Under the pieces are notes generated by a model. It was not told where the DNA came from. It did not search any database and worked only from the letters and a program-made list of their open reading frames with translations. This document shows positions 1 through 8,267 of a DNA stretch of 12,512 nt, piece after piece; within the stretch, counting starts at the first letter, position 1; every line of letters starts with the position of its first letter. The position numbers were made by a program, and so were the translations under genes. The stretch comes from Oscillospiraceae bacterium (lineage in GTDB: Bacteria > Bacillota > Clostridia > Oscillospirales > Oscillospiraceae), in the NCBI GenBank assembly GCA_902802215.1, contig CADCLH010000064.1, positions 1 through 12,512 of the forward strand, written 5' to 3'.

Positions 1-828
1 GGCACCGACGGCGTCGGCACCAAGCAGCGCATCGCCCAGCTCATGGACCGGCACGACAGCGTCGGCATCGACTGCGTTGCCATGTGCGTCAACGACATCG
101 TCTGCTGCGGCGCAAAGCCGCTGTTTTTCCTCGACTACATCGCCATCGGGCGCAACGTGCCCGAGAAGGTCGCCGCGCTGGTCTCCGGCGTGGCCGAGGG
201 CTGCGTGCAGGCCGGCTGCGCCCTGATCGGCGGCGAGACCGCCGAGCACCCCGGCACCATGCGTCCCGACGACTACGACCTCGCGGGCTTCGCCGTCGGC
301 GTCGTGGACCGGGAGAAGATCCTCGACCCGTCCGCCGTGCGCGCGGGCGACGTGCTGCTCGCCCTGCCGTCGAGCGGCGTCCACTCCAACGGCTACTCGC
401 TGGTCCGCAAGGTCTTTGACCGCTTTGTCCCCGAGCTCGGCACGACGCTGGGCGACGCGCTGCTGACCCCGACGCGCATCTACGTCAAGCCCGTGCTCGC
501 AGCGCTCGCAGCCGCCGAGGTCCACGGCGTCAGCCACATCACCGGCGGCGGCTTCTATGAGAACATCCCCCGCTCCATCCCCGACGGGCTGTGCGCAAAG
601 GTCGAAAAGGCCGCGGTGCGCGTCCCGCCGATCTTCGAGCTGATCCAAACGCTCGGCAGCATCCCCGGACGCGACATGTTCAACACCTTCAACATGGGCG
701 TCGGGATGTGCATGACGGTCTCCGCCGCGACCGCCGACAGCGCGCTCGGCGCGCTGCGGGAAAGCGGCGTCGACGCCTATGTGCTCGGCGAGATCGTCGA
801 AGGCGGCGAAAAGCTGCTGCTCTGCTGA
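1..828 (+). CDS. purM: Phosphoribosylformylglycinamidine cyclo-ligase (AIR synthase), 5' end missing
   Basis: PurM closes the imidazole ring: FGAM plus ATP gives AIR, in the cytoplasm. The frame is open from base 1, so the gene runs off the left edge. 275 codons remain, against about 330-350 in complete PurM, so roughly the first 55-70 residues are outside. The visible part opens with the AIR synthase motif GTDGVGTK (residues 1-8), followed by GIDCVAMCVNDIVCCGA, the family-typical DxVxxGAxPLFFLDY region, GGETAEHPGTM (usually GETAEMPG), SSGVHSNGYSL and ITGGGFYENIPR, and ends with the FNMGVGM stretch of the C-terminal domain. These belong to the two AIRS domains, N-terminal ATP-binding and C-terminal. 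The stop at 826-828 is followed 23 bases later by purN, and purMN neighbours are very common. Nothing suggests loss of function; only the window edge truncates it. Identification is secure. Confidence 0.97.
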   Translation, partial: GTDGVGTKQRIAQLMDRHDSVGIDCVAMCVNDIVCCGAKPLFFLDYIAIGRNVPEKVAALVSGVAEGCVQAGCALIGGETAEHPGTMRPDDYDLAGFAVGVVDREKILDPSAVRAGDVLLALPSSGVHSNGYSLVRKVFDRFVPELGTTLGDALLTPTRIYVKPVLAALAAAEVHGVSHITGGGFYENIPRSIPDGLCAKVEKAAVRVPPIFELIQTLGSIPGRDMFNTFNMGVGMCMTVSAATADSALGALRESGVDAYVLGEIVEGGEKLLLC

Positions 829-851
829 TTATCGGAAAGGAACAGACCGAC

Positions 852-1472
852 ATGAAGAAAGCCAGGATCGCCGTGCTGGTCTCCGGCGGCGGCACGAACC
901 TGCAGGCGCTGATCGACGCGCAGAAAAACGGCGTGCTCCGCAGCGGGGAGATCGTGCTGGTGATCTCCAACAACGCCATCGCCTACGCGCTCACCCGGGC
1001 GCGGGAGGCGGGCATCGAGGCGCTGACGATCACAAAAAAGGACTGCGGCGGTCAGGAGGCCTTCGAGGACGCGATGCTCGAGGCGCTCAAAGCGCGCTCG
1101 ATCGACCTGATCGTGCTCGCGGGCTTTATGAGCATCCTCAGCCCGCGCTTCGTCTCGCACTATGTCAGGCGCATCATCAACGTCCACCCCTCGCTGATCC
1201 CCTCCTTCTGCGGCAAGGGCTTCTACGGCCTCAAGGTCCACGAGGCCGCCCTCGCCTACGGCGTCAAGGTCACGGGCGCCACGGTCCACTACGTCAACGA
1301 GATCCCCGACGGCGGCAGGATCCTCCTGCAAAAGGCCGTCCCCGTTCTGCCCGGCGACACGCCCGCCGCCCTGCAGAAGCGCGTCATGGAGCGGGCGGAA
1401 TGGATCATCCTGCCCGAGGCGGCCGAGCTGGTCTCCTCCAAGATCATCAAAGAAAAGGAGTACAGACAATGA
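852..1472 (+). CDS. purN: Phosphoribosylglycinamide formyltransferase (GAR transformylase, 10-formyl-THF dependent)
   Basis: PurN transfers the formyl group of 10-formyl-THF to GAR, giving FGAR, the third step of purine synthesis. The 206-residue product has the normal length. It begins with the Rossmann-like loop VLVSGGGTNLQALID (residues 8-22). The catalytic set is visible: Asn110 and His112 in INVHPSLIPSF, and Asp153 in the PDGGRILLQ segment, matching Asn106, His108 and Asp144 of the E. coli enzyme. The stretch FCGKGFYGLKVHEAAL replaces the loop seen in proteobacterial PurN and is of a type I associate with Clostridia. The ATG at 852 was chosen because AAAGGA at 836-841 lies 10 bases upstream and the conserved N-terminus starts right after it. 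Upstream in-frame codons overlap purM and do not encode PurN-like sequence. The stop overlaps the next start by four bases (ATGA). The enzyme's cofactor is made by the fhs product at the far end of the same gene set. Confidence 0.97.
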   Translation: MKKARIAVLVSGGGTNLQALIDAQKNGVLRSGEIVLVISNNAIAYALTRAREAGIEALTITKKDCGGQEAFEDAMLEALKARSIDLIVLAGFMSILSPRFVSHYVRRIINVHPSLIPSFCGKGFYGLKVHEAALAYGVKVTGATVHYVNEIPDGGRILLQKAVPVLPGDTPAALQKRVMERAEWIILPEAAELVSSKIIKEKEYRQ

Positions 1473-2101
1473 CGGATTTTCTCGCGTTTCTGAGAAACAA
1501 CCCCTATCCCGGCAGAGGCATCGCCGTCGGCCGCGGCCGCGTCTACTACTTCATCATGGGCCGCAGCGAGAACAGCCGCAACCGCATCTTCTCCCTGACC
1601 GACGACGGCATCCGCACCGAGGCCTTTGATCCCTCGAAGCTCACCGACCCGAGCCTCATCATCTATCATCCGGTGCGCAAGATGGGCGACAGCCTGATCG
1701 TCACCAACGGCGACCAGACCGACACCATCCGCGACATCGGCGACTTCCGCGCGGCCCTCGCCACCCGGGAATACGAGCCCGACGGGCCCAACTGGACGCC
1801 CCGCATCTCCGCCATCCTCAACGCCGACGGCAGCTTTTCGATCTCGATCCTCAAGCGCGTGGACGGGCGCTGCCTGCGCTGCTGCTACGACTACGAGGGC
1901 TGCGACGAGGGGAAGGGGTACTTCATCAGCACCTACAAGGGGGACGGCTCCCCGCTGCCCAGCTTCGAGGGCGAGCCGATGGTGATCGACATGCCCGAAC
2001 CGGAGGCGGTCTGGGAGGCCCTGAACGCCGACAACAAGGTTTCGCTGTACAGCAGCATCGGCGGTACCGTGAAGCTTTTCAATAAACATCTGGGAGATTG
2101 A
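1469..2101 (+). CDS. IMP cyclohydrolase, PurO family (archaeal type)
   Basis: This 210-residue protein probably closes FAICAR to IMP, the last step of de novo purine synthesis. It is not related to the N-terminal MGS-like domain of ordinary bacterial PurH. It resembles the PurO/IMP_cyclohyd family (Pfam PF07826), first characterised in methanogenic archaea, where the protein is about 200 residues. Visible family-like features are NPYPGRGIAVG (11-21), the GRSENSRNR segment (31-39), YHPVRKMGD (66-74), VTNGDQTDTI (78-87), the DGPNWTPRI segment (105-113, cf. the family's D-PNYTPRI) and GYFISTYKGDG (150-160). AAGGAG at 1455-1460 sits 8 bases before the ATG, which overlaps the purN stop. The gene directly after it encodes AICAR transformylase without a cyclohydrolase half, so the context supplies exactly this missing activity. 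Family membership is judged from motifs only. I leave the symbol blank because bacterial copies are named inconsistently (purO, or simply IMP cyclohydrolase). Confidence 0.9.
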   Translation: MTDFLAFLRNNPYPGRGIAVGRGRVYYFIMGRSENSRNRIFSLTDDGIRTEAFDPSKLTDPSLIIYHPVRKMGDSLIVTNGDQTDTIRDIGDFRAALATREYEPDGPNWTPRISAILNADGSFSISILKRVDGRCLRCCYDYEGCDEGKGYFISTYKGDGSPLPSFEGEPMVIDMPEPEAVWEALNADNKVSLYSSIGGTVKLFNKHLGD

Positions 2102-2104
2102 GCG

Positions 2105-3283
2105 ATGAAAGAATTTGAACTCAAATACGGCTGCAACCCCAACCAGAAGCCCGCGCGCATCTACATGAAGGACGGCTCCGAGCTGCCGGTCACGGTGCTC
2201 AACGGCCGCCCCGGCTACATCAACTTCCTCGACGCGCTCAACTCCTGGCAGCTCGTCAAGGAGCTGAAGGAGGCCACCGGTCTGCCCTCCGCCGCCTCCT
2301 TCAAGCACGTCTCCCCCGCCGGCGCGGCCGTCGGCCTGCCGCTGAGCGAGGTGGACAAGAAGATCTACTTCGTCGCCCCCGACGCCGAGCTGAGCCCCAT
2401 CGCCTGCGCCTACATCCGCGCCCGCGGCGCCGACCGGCTCTGCTCCTACGGCGACTGGGCCGCGCTCAGTGAGCCCTGCGACGCCGCGACCGCCGCCTAT
2501 CTCAAGGACGAGGTCTCCGACGGCGTGATCGCCCCGGGCTATACCGACGAGGCCCTCGCCATCCTGCGCACGAAGAAGAAGGGCAAATACAACGTCGTGC
2601 AGATCGACCCCGCCTACGTCCCCGCCGAGCAGGAGTGCAAGGACGTCTTCGGCGTCACCTTCGAGCAGGGGCACAACAACTTTAAAATCGACGAAAGCCT
2701 GCTGCAAAACATCGTCAGCAAGAACAGGGAGCTGCCCGAACAGGCGAAGATCGACGCTATCGTCGCCCTCATCACGCTAAAATACACGCAGTCCAACTCC
2801 GTCTGCTACGTCAAGGACGGGCAGGCCATCGGCGTCGGCGCGGGACAGCAGAGCCGCATCCACTGCACGCGCCTGGCCGGACAGAAGGCCGACAACTGGT
2901 ATCTGCGCCAGCACCCCAAGGTGCTCGCATTGCAGTTTGTCGACGGCATCCGCCGCCCCGACCGGGACAACGCCATCGACGTCTACACCTCCGACGAGTA
3001 CGAGGACGTGCTGCGCGAGGGCGAGTGGCAGCGCGTTTTCAAGGTCAGGCCCGAGGTGCTGACCGCTGAGGAGAAGAAGGCCTGGATCGCCACGCAGAGC
3101 GGCGTGACCTGCGGCTCCGACGCGTTTTTCCCCTTCGGCGACAACGTGGAGCGCGCCCGCAAGTCCGGCGTGCAGTTCATTGTCGAGCCCGGCGGCTCCA
3201 TCCGCGACGACCATGTGATCGCCACGGCGGACCGCTACGGCATGGTGCTGGCCTTCACCGGCATGCGCCTGTTCCACCATTGA
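2105..3283 (+). CDS. purH: AICAR transformylase, stand-alone (C-terminal half of PurH only)
   Basis: The protein transfers a formyl group from 10-formyl-THF to AICAR, giving FAICAR, the substrate of the preceding gene's product. At 392 residues it covers only the AICARFT_IMPCHas transformylase region; bifunctional PurH is about 510-530 residues and starts with an MGS-like cyclohydrolase domain that is absent here. The catalytic Lys-His pair is Lys67-His68 in FKHVSPAG, corresponding to KHVNPCG-type motifs of PurH. Further family signatures are SDGVIAPGYTDEAL (around residue 138) and the C-terminal run through SDAFFPFGDNVERA, VEPGGSIRDDHVI and GMVLAFTGMRLFHH, which is the canonical PurH end. 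The N-terminus KYGCNPNQKPARIY is a form of the sequence that opens the transformylase half. GGGAG at 2092-2096 precedes the ATG by 8 bases, and only 3 bases separate it from the previous stop. Function is secure; the symbol is by domain equivalence, as only half of PurH is present. Confidence 0.95.
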   Translation: MKEFELKYGCNPNQKPARIYMKDGSELPVTVLNGRPGYINFLDALNSWQLVKELKEATGLPSAASFKHVSPAGAAVGLPLSEVDKKIYFVAPDAELSPIACAYIRARGADRLCSYGDWAALSEPCDAATAAYLKDEVSDGVIAPGYTDEALAILRTKKKGKYNVVQIDPAYVPAEQECKDVFGVTFEQGHNNFKIDESLLQNIVSKNRELPEQAKIDAIVALITLKYTQSNSVCYVKDGQAIGVGAGQQSRIHCTRLAGQKADNWYLRQHPKVLALQFVDGIRRPDRDNAIDVYTSDEYEDVLREGEWQRVFKVRPEVLTAEEKKAWIATQSGVTCGSDAFFPFGDNVERARKSGVQFIVEPGGSIRDDHVIATADRYGMVLAFTGMRLFHH

Positions 3284-3287
3284 GGTG
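3282..3287 (+). promoter_or_regulatory. Ribosome binding site that decides the purD start
   Basis: GAGGTG overlaps the stop of the preceding transformylase gene. It is 6 bases from the ATG at 3294, a good spacing. The alternative in-frame GTG at 3285 lies inside this site and therefore cannot use it. The ATG also puts the conserved MVIGGGGREHA stretch at the very N-terminus, as in other PurD proteins. Confidence 0.75.
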
Positions 3288-3293
3288 TCAAGC

Positions 3294-4565
3294 ATGAAAC
3301 TGATGGTCATCGGAGGCGGCGGCCGCGAGCACGCCGTCATCCGCAAGCTGAAGGAAAATCCCGCCGTCACGGAGATCTACGCCCTGCCCGGCAACGGCGG
3401 CATCGCCGCCGACGCGACCTGCGTTCCGATCGGGGCAAAGGATATCGAGGGCATCGTCCGCTTTGCGCGGGAGAATGCGATCGACTACGCCGTGGTCACG
3501 CCCGACGACCCGCTGGTGCTGGGCTGCGTGGACGCGCTCGAGGCGGTCGGCGTGCCCTGCTTCGGCCCCTGCGCCAAGGCTGCCGCCATCGAGGGCAGCA
3601 AGGTCTTTGCCAAGGACCTGATGAAGAAGTACGGTATCCCCACGGCCGCGTATCAGAGCTTTTCGGACATGGATGAGGCGCTGCGCTTTCTCGACACCGC
3701 GCCCATGCCCACGGTCGTCAAGGCCGACGGCCTCGCGCTCGGCAAGGGCGTGATCATCGCAAAGACCCGCGCGGAGGCCAAGGCCGCCGTCGTGGAGATG
3801 ATGCGGGACCACAAGTTCGGCAAAAGCGGCGACAAAATCGTGATCGAGGAATATCTTGAAGGTCCCGAGGTCTCGGTCCTCGCCTTCACGGACGGGAAGA
3901 CCGTCGTGCCCATGGTCTCCTCCATGGACCACAAGCGCGCAGGCGACAACGACACCGGGCTGAATACCGGCGGCATGGGCACCGTCGCGCCGAATCCCTG
4001 CTACACCGAGGCGATCGCCGCGCGCTGCATGGAAGAGATTTTCCTCCCGACGATCCGGGCCATGAACCTGGAGGGCCGGACCTTCAAGGGCTGCCTCTAC
4101 TTCGGCCTGATGCTCACGAAAAACGGGCCGCGCGTCATCGAGTACAACTGCCGCTTCGGCGATCCCGAGACGCAGGTGGTGCTCCCCCTGCTGGAGAGCG
4201 ACCTGCTCACGATCATGCGGGCCGTCACCGAGGGCCGTCTCAGCGAGGTCGAGGTCCGCTTCCGCCGGCAGTACGCCTGCTGCGTGATCCTCGCCTCCCG
4301 CGGCTACCCCGAGCACTACGAGAAGGGCTTTCCGCTCACGATCCCCGAGGCCGTGCGCGGGCATGTCTATGTCGCGGGCGCTGCGCTGAAGGACGGCGAG
4401 CTCGTCACCAGCGGCGGGCGCGTGCTCGGCTGCACCGCCGTGGCGGACACGCTGCCGCAGGCGATCGCGCAGGCCTACGCCCTCGCCGGACAGATCCGCT
4501 TTGAAAACGCCTATTGCCGTACCGACATCGGGCAGCGCGCCCTGCGCGCCCTCTGGGGGGAATGA
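3294..4565 (+). CDS. purD: Phosphoribosylamine-glycine ligase (GAR synthetase)
   Basis: PurD joins phosphoribosylamine and glycine with ATP to make GAR, the second step of the pathway and the substrate of PurN. The 423-residue length is typical. The N-domain opens with MVIGGGGREHA (4-14) and contains VVTPDDPLVLG (67-77), a variant of the more common VVGPEAPL. The ATP-grasp part shows KADGLALGKGV (143-153), EEYLEGPEVSVLAF (185-198), HKRAGDNDTGLNTGGMG (213-229) and EYNCRFGDPETQ (283-294), the metal- and ATP-binding signature usually written NARFGDPETQ. The C-terminal segment around GGRVLGCTAV is the usual GARS C-domain end. It starts 10 bases after the transformylase stop and ends one base before the purL start (TGAGATG), so translational coupling to purL is likely. 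No defect was seen. Confidence 0.97.
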   Translation: MKLMVIGGGGREHAVIRKLKENPAVTEIYALPGNGGIAADATCVPIGAKDIEGIVRFARENAIDYAVVTPDDPLVLGCVDALEAVGVPCFGPCAKAAAIEGSKVFAKDLMKKYGIPTAAYQSFSDMDEALRFLDTAPMPTVVKADGLALGKGVIIAKTRAEAKAAVVEMMRDHKFGKSGDKIVIEEYLEGPEVSVLAFTDGKTVVPMVSSMDHKRAGDNDTGLNTGGMGTVAPNPCYTEAIAARCMEEIFLPTIRAMNLEGRTFKGCLYFGLMLTKNGPRVIEYNCRFGDPETQVVLPLLESDLLTIMRAVTEGRLSEVEVRFRRQYACCVILASRGYPEHYEKGFPLTIPEAVRGHVYVAGAALKDGELVTSGGRVLGCTAVADTLPQAIAQAYALAGQIRFENAYCRTDIGQRALRALWGE

Positions 4566-4566
4566 G

Positions 4567-7500
4567 ATGGTATACAGAGTCTTTGTGGAAAAGCGCCCCG
4601 GGCTCGACAACGAGGCCCGCGCGCTGCTGAACGATGCGCACAGCCTGCTCGGCATCCGGGGGCTTGAACGGGTGCGTCTGTTCAACCGCTACGACGCGGA
4701 GAACATCACGCCCGAGCTCTTCGATTACGCCATCCGCACCGTCTTCTCCGAGCCGCAGCTCGATCTCGTCTACCCCGAGCCCGACGCGGACGAAGCCGCC
4801 GCGGTCTTCGCCGTGGAGTACCTGCCCGGTCAGTTCGACCAGCGGGCCGACTCCGCGGCCCAGTGCATCCAGATCATCTCCCGGGGCGAGCGCCCGCTGA
4901 TCCGCTCGGCCAAGGTCTACGCGCTGTACGGGTCGCTGACCGACGCGGAGATTTCCGAGATCAAAAAATACGTCATCAACCCCGTGGAGGCGCGCGAGGC
5001 GTCGCTGGAAAAGCCCGCGACGCTCGCGCTCGACTACGCCGTTCCCACCGAGGTCGCGGTGCTCGACGGCTTCAACGCGCTGGACCGCGCGGGGCTTGAG
5101 GCCTTCGTCAAGGACTGGGGCCTCGCCATGGACGCGGACGATATCGCCTTCTGCCAGAGCTATTTCCGCTCCGAGGGCCGGGAGCCGACCGTCACCGAGA
5201 TCCGCGTGCTGGACACCTACTGGTCGGACCACTGCCGCCACACCACCTTCAACACGGTCATCGACAGCATCCGCTTTGACGATCCCCTGCTCCAGAGCGC
5301 GTACGAGGACTATCTGCGCACGCGCGAGAGCCTCGGGCGCACGAAGCCGGTCTCTCTGATGGACCTCGGCACCATCGCCGCGAAGGCCCTCAAAAAGGCC
5401 GGGAAGCTCGACAGGCTCGACGAGAGCGAGGAGATCAACGCCTGCACCGTGAAGATCGATGTAACGGTGGATGGCGTGACGGAGCCTTGGCTGCTGCTGT
5501 TCAAGAACGAGACCCACAACCATCCCACCGAGATCGAGCCCTTCGGCGGCGCGGCCACCTGCATCGGCGGCGCGATCCGCGACCCGCTCTCCGGCAGGGC
5601 CTACGTCTACGGCGCGATGCGCGTCACCGGAGCGGCCGACCCGCTCACGCCCGTGAGCGAGACCATCCCCGGCAAGCTGCCCCAGCGCAAGCTGGTGACG
5701 ACCGCCGCCGCGGGCTATTCCTCCTACGGAAACCAGATCGGGCTCGCCACCGGGATCGTGGACGAGCTGTATCACCCCGGCTACGCCGCCAAGCGTATGG
5801 AGATCGGCGCGGTCATCGCCGCGGCCCCCGCCGCGAACGTCCGCCGCGAGACGCCCGCCCCCGGCGACGTGGTGCTCCTGCTCGGCGGGAGCACGGGCCG
5901 CGACGGCATCGGCGGCGCGACCGGCTCCTCCAAGGCCCACAACGCCCACTCGGTCGAGACCTGCGGGGCCGAGGTGCAGAAGGGTAACGCGCCCGAGGAG
6001 CGCAAGCTTCAGCGCCTGTTCCGCAGCGGCGAGGCCTGCCGCATGATCAAGCGCTGCAACGACTTCGGCGCGGGCGGCGTCTCCGTCGCCATCGGGGAGC
6101 TCGCCGACGGGCTGGAGATCGACCTCAACGCCGTGCCCAAGAAGTACGAGGGCCTGGACGGTACCGAGCTCGCCATCAGCGAGAGCCAGGAGCGTATGGC
6201 CGTCGTGGTCGAGGCGGAGAACGTGCAGCGCTTCCTCGCCCTCGCCGCCGCGGAGAATTTGCAGGCCTGCCCCGTCGCCGTCGTCAGGGCTGAACCCCGG
6301 CTCGTCATGAACTGGAACGGGAAGCGCATCGTGGACCTCAGCCGCGCCTTTCTCGACACCAACGGCGCCGAAAAGCACGTCAGCGCCGAGCTCGCCGCGC
6401 CCCGGCCCTTTGAACGCAGCGTTCCGGAGGATTTTGCTTCCGGTATGCGCGCGCTGGCCTCCGATCTCAACTGCTGCTCCCGCCGCGGCCTGAGCGAGCG
6501 CTTCGACTCCACCATCGGCTCCGGCACCGTGCTCATGCCCTTCGGCGGGAAGAATCAGCTCACGCCCGTGCAGGCCATGGTGCAGAAGATCTCGGTGGAG
6601 TACGGCCGCACGGACGACTGCTCGCTGATGGCCTGGGGCTACAACCCCTATATCACGGAAAAAAGCCCCTATCACGGGGCTTATCTGGCGGTCGTCGAGT
6701 CTGTGTGCAAGCTGGTTTCATCCGGCGCGGCGTTCCGGGACGTCTATCTGAGCTTTCAGGAGTACTTCGAGCGCCTCGGCAAAGACCCGAAGCGCTGGGG
6801 CAAGCCCGCGTCCGCCCTGCTCGGCGCGTTCGAGGCGCAGATGGGCCTCGGCGTCGCGGCGATCGGCGGCAAGGACTCGATGAGCGGCTCGTTTGAAACG
6901 CTCGACGTGCCGCCCACGCTGGTCTCCTTCGCCGTGACGACGGCCAAGACCGGCGACATCGTCTCGCCCGAGTTCAAAGCAGCCGGTCACCGCGTGATCC
7001 GGCTGGCCCCGGAGTACGGTCCGGACGGGCTGCCGAAGGCCGCTTCGCTCCTTGCGCTGTTTGAGCGCGTGACAGAGCTGCTGCGCTCCGGCAAGGCTGT
7101 GAGCTGCTACACGCCCGGCATGGGCGGCGTCGCCGAGGCGGTTATGAAGTCCGCGTTCGGCAACGGCTTCGGCTTCCGCTTCGCGGAGGGCGTCACTTTG
7201 GATCGCCTTTTCGCTTACGATTACGGCGCGTTCCTGCTCGAGGTCGCGGAGGACGTGCCCGGCGAGGAGCTCGGGACGGTCACCGGCGACGGGCTGTTCA
7301 CCCTCGGCAAAGAATCCGTCTCCGCGCGGGAGCTCCTGGGGCTCTATGAGGACAAGCTTGAAAGCGTGTATCCCTGCAACATCCCGACGGCCGATCAGGC
7401 TATGGAGACCTTCACCTGCCGGGCCGTCTCCCGGCCCGCTCCGGTACTCCGCTGCGCGAAGCCGAAGGTGCTGATCCCCGCCTTCCCCGGCACCAACTGC

Positions 7501-8265
7501 GAATACGACAGCGCCCGGGCCATGCGCGACGCGGGCGCCGAGGCCGAGATCCTCGTCGTGAACAACCTCTCCGCCGATTCGATCGCCCGCAGCGTGGAGC
7601 GCTTTGCCGACGCGCTCAAAAACGCGCAGATGATCTTCATCCCCGGCGGCTTTTCCGGCGGCGACGAGCCGGACGGCTCGGCCAAGTTCATCACGGCCTT
7701 CTTCCGCTCCGCGGCGGTGCGGGAGGGCGTGACCGAGCTGCTGGACAGGCGCGGCGGCCTGATCTGCGGCATCTGCAACGGCTTCCAGGCGCTCATCAAG
7801 CTCGGCCTCGTCCCCTACGGAAAAATCATCGACACCGACGAGAGCTGCCCGACCCTGACCTTTAACCGCATCGCGCGGCACCAGAGCCGCATCGTGCGCA
7901 CGCGCGTGGCCTCGAACAAGTCCCCGTGGCTTTCGCTGACCGAGCCGGGCGAGATCTACAGCGTACCCATCTCCCACGGCGAGGGGCGTTTCCTCGCGAG
8001 CGAGGACTGCATACGCGCTCTTGCGGAAAACGGGCAGATCGCCACGCAGTACGTCGATTTTGACGGACACGCGAGCGCGGACGTGCATTTTAATCCCAAC
8101 GGCTCGGCCTATGCGGTCGAGGGCATCACCTCGCCGGACGGGCGCGTCTTCGGCAAAATGGGCCACGCCGAGCGCATCGGCGCCGGGCTCTATCGAAACG
8201 TCCCCGGCAATTACGATATCCGAATGTTTGAAGCGGCGGTCCGCTACTTCCGGGAAGGAGAATGA
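4567..8265 (+). CDS. purL: Phosphoribosylformylglycinamidine synthase, single-chain with glutaminase domain
   Basis: PurL converts FGAR, glutamine and ATP to FGAM, the substrate of PurM. This 1232-residue form is the large fused type, combining the functions of separate PurS, PurL and PurQ. It appears closest to the clade II single-chain enzymes of Firmicutes (TIGR01857 type); that assignment is from memory of the motifs. An N-terminal PurS-like region is followed by the signature TYWSDHCRHTT (217-227). Then come KNETHNHPTEIEPFGG (from 313) with the conserved His317, DFGAGGVSVAIGELADG (from 499) and GGKDSMSG (from 767), all from the paired AIRS-like synthase domains. The class I glutaminase domain starts near residue 967 with KVLIPAFPGTNCEYDSARA. 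It contains FIPGGFSGGDEPDGSAKF, the nucleophile Cys1070 in GICNGFQAL, and His1137 in PISHGEGRF. The ATG at 4567 is preceded by a G-rich Shine-Dalgarno, GGGGGGAA, at 4555-4562. The longer in-frame reading from 4501 overlaps purD and is not used. No separate purQ or purS is seen in the window. Confidence 0.97.
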   Translation: MVYRVFVEKRPGLDNEARALLNDAHSLLGIRGLERVRLFNRYDAENITPELFDYAIRTVFSEPQLDLVYPEPDADEAAAVFAVEYLPGQFDQRADSAAQCIQIISRGERPLIRSAKVYALYGSLTDAEISEIKKYVINPVEAREASLEKPATLALDYAVPTEVAVLDGFNALDRAGLEAFVKDWGLAMDADDIAFCQSYFRSEGREPTVTEIRVLDTYWSDHCRHTTFNTVIDSIRFDDPLLQSAYEDYLRTRESLGRTKPVSLMDLGTIAAKALKKAGKLDRLDESEEINACTVKIDVTVDGVTEPWLLLFKNETHNHPTEIEPFGGAATCIGGAIRDPLSGRAYVYGAMRVTGAADPLTPVSETIPGKLPQRKLVTTAAAGYSSYGNQIGLATGIVDELYHPGYAAKRMEIGAVIAAAPAANVRRETPAPGDVVLLLGGSTGRDGIGGATGSSKAHNAHSVETCGAEVQKGNAPEERKLQRLFRSGEACRMIKRCNDFGAGGVSVAIGELADGLEIDLNAVPKKYEGLDGTELAISESQERMAVVVEAENVQRFLALAAAENLQACPVAVVRAEPRLVMNWNGKRIVDLSRAFLDTNGAEKHVSAELAAPRPFERSVPEDFASGMRALASDLNCCSRRGLSERFDSTIGSGTVLMPFGGKNQLTPVQAMVQKISVEYGRTDDCSLMAWGYNPYITEKSPYHGAYLAVVESVCKLVSSGAAFRDVYLSFQEYFERLGKDPKRWGKPASALLGAFEAQMGLGVAAIGGKDSMSGSFETLDVPPTLVSFAVTTAKTGDIVSPEFKAAGHRVIRLAPEYGPDGLPKAASLLALFERVTELLRSGKAVSCYTPGMGGVAEAVMKSAFGNGFGFRFAEGVTLDRLFAYDYGAFLLEVAEDVPGEELGTVTGDGLFTLGKESVSARELLGLYEDKLESVYPCNIPTADQAMETFTCRAVSRPAPVLRCAKPKVLIPAFPGTNCEYDSARAMRDAGAEAEILVVNNLSADSIARSVERFADALKNAQMIFIPGGFSGGDEPDGSAKFITAFFRSAAVREGVTELLDRRGGLICGICNGFQALIKLGLVPYGKIIDTDESCPTLTFNRIARHQSRIVRTRVASNKSPWLSLTEPGEIYSVPISHGEGRFLASEDCIRALAENGQIATQYVDFDGHASADVHFNPNGSAYAVEGITSPDGRVFGKMGHAERIGAGLYRNVPGNYDIRMFEAAVRYFREGE
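8255..8260 (+). promoter_or_regulatory. Ribosome binding site that decides the fhs start
   Basis: AAGGAG lies in the last codons of purL. It is one base from the ATG at 8262, too close to work, and 7 bases from the ATG at 8268, which is ideal. The second ATG is therefore taken as the fhs start, leaving two bases between the purL stop and fhs. Confidence 0.75.
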
Positions 8266-8267
8266 AC

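Noticed and set aside
1289..2707. A 472-codon minus-strand frame opposite purN, the IMP cyclohydrolase and the transformylase
   Set aside because: Antisense to three well-supported genes, with the same codon-bias composition as other shadows and no family features.
3285..3293. GTG at 3285 as the purD start
   Set aside because: It lies within the Shine-Dalgarno sequence. The ATG at 3294 has correct spacing and gives the family-typical N-terminus.
4405..6675. A 756-codon open frame antisense to purD and purL
   Set aside because: It lies opposite two clearly real genes. Its composition (many Ala, Gly, Val, Asp, His and Arg residues) is what high-G+C coding sequence gives on the opposite strand. 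It has no recognisable domain.
8262..8267. ATG at 8262 (overlapping the purL stop) as the fhs start
   Set aside because: AAGGAG ends one base before it. The ATG at 8268 has a 7-base spacing.
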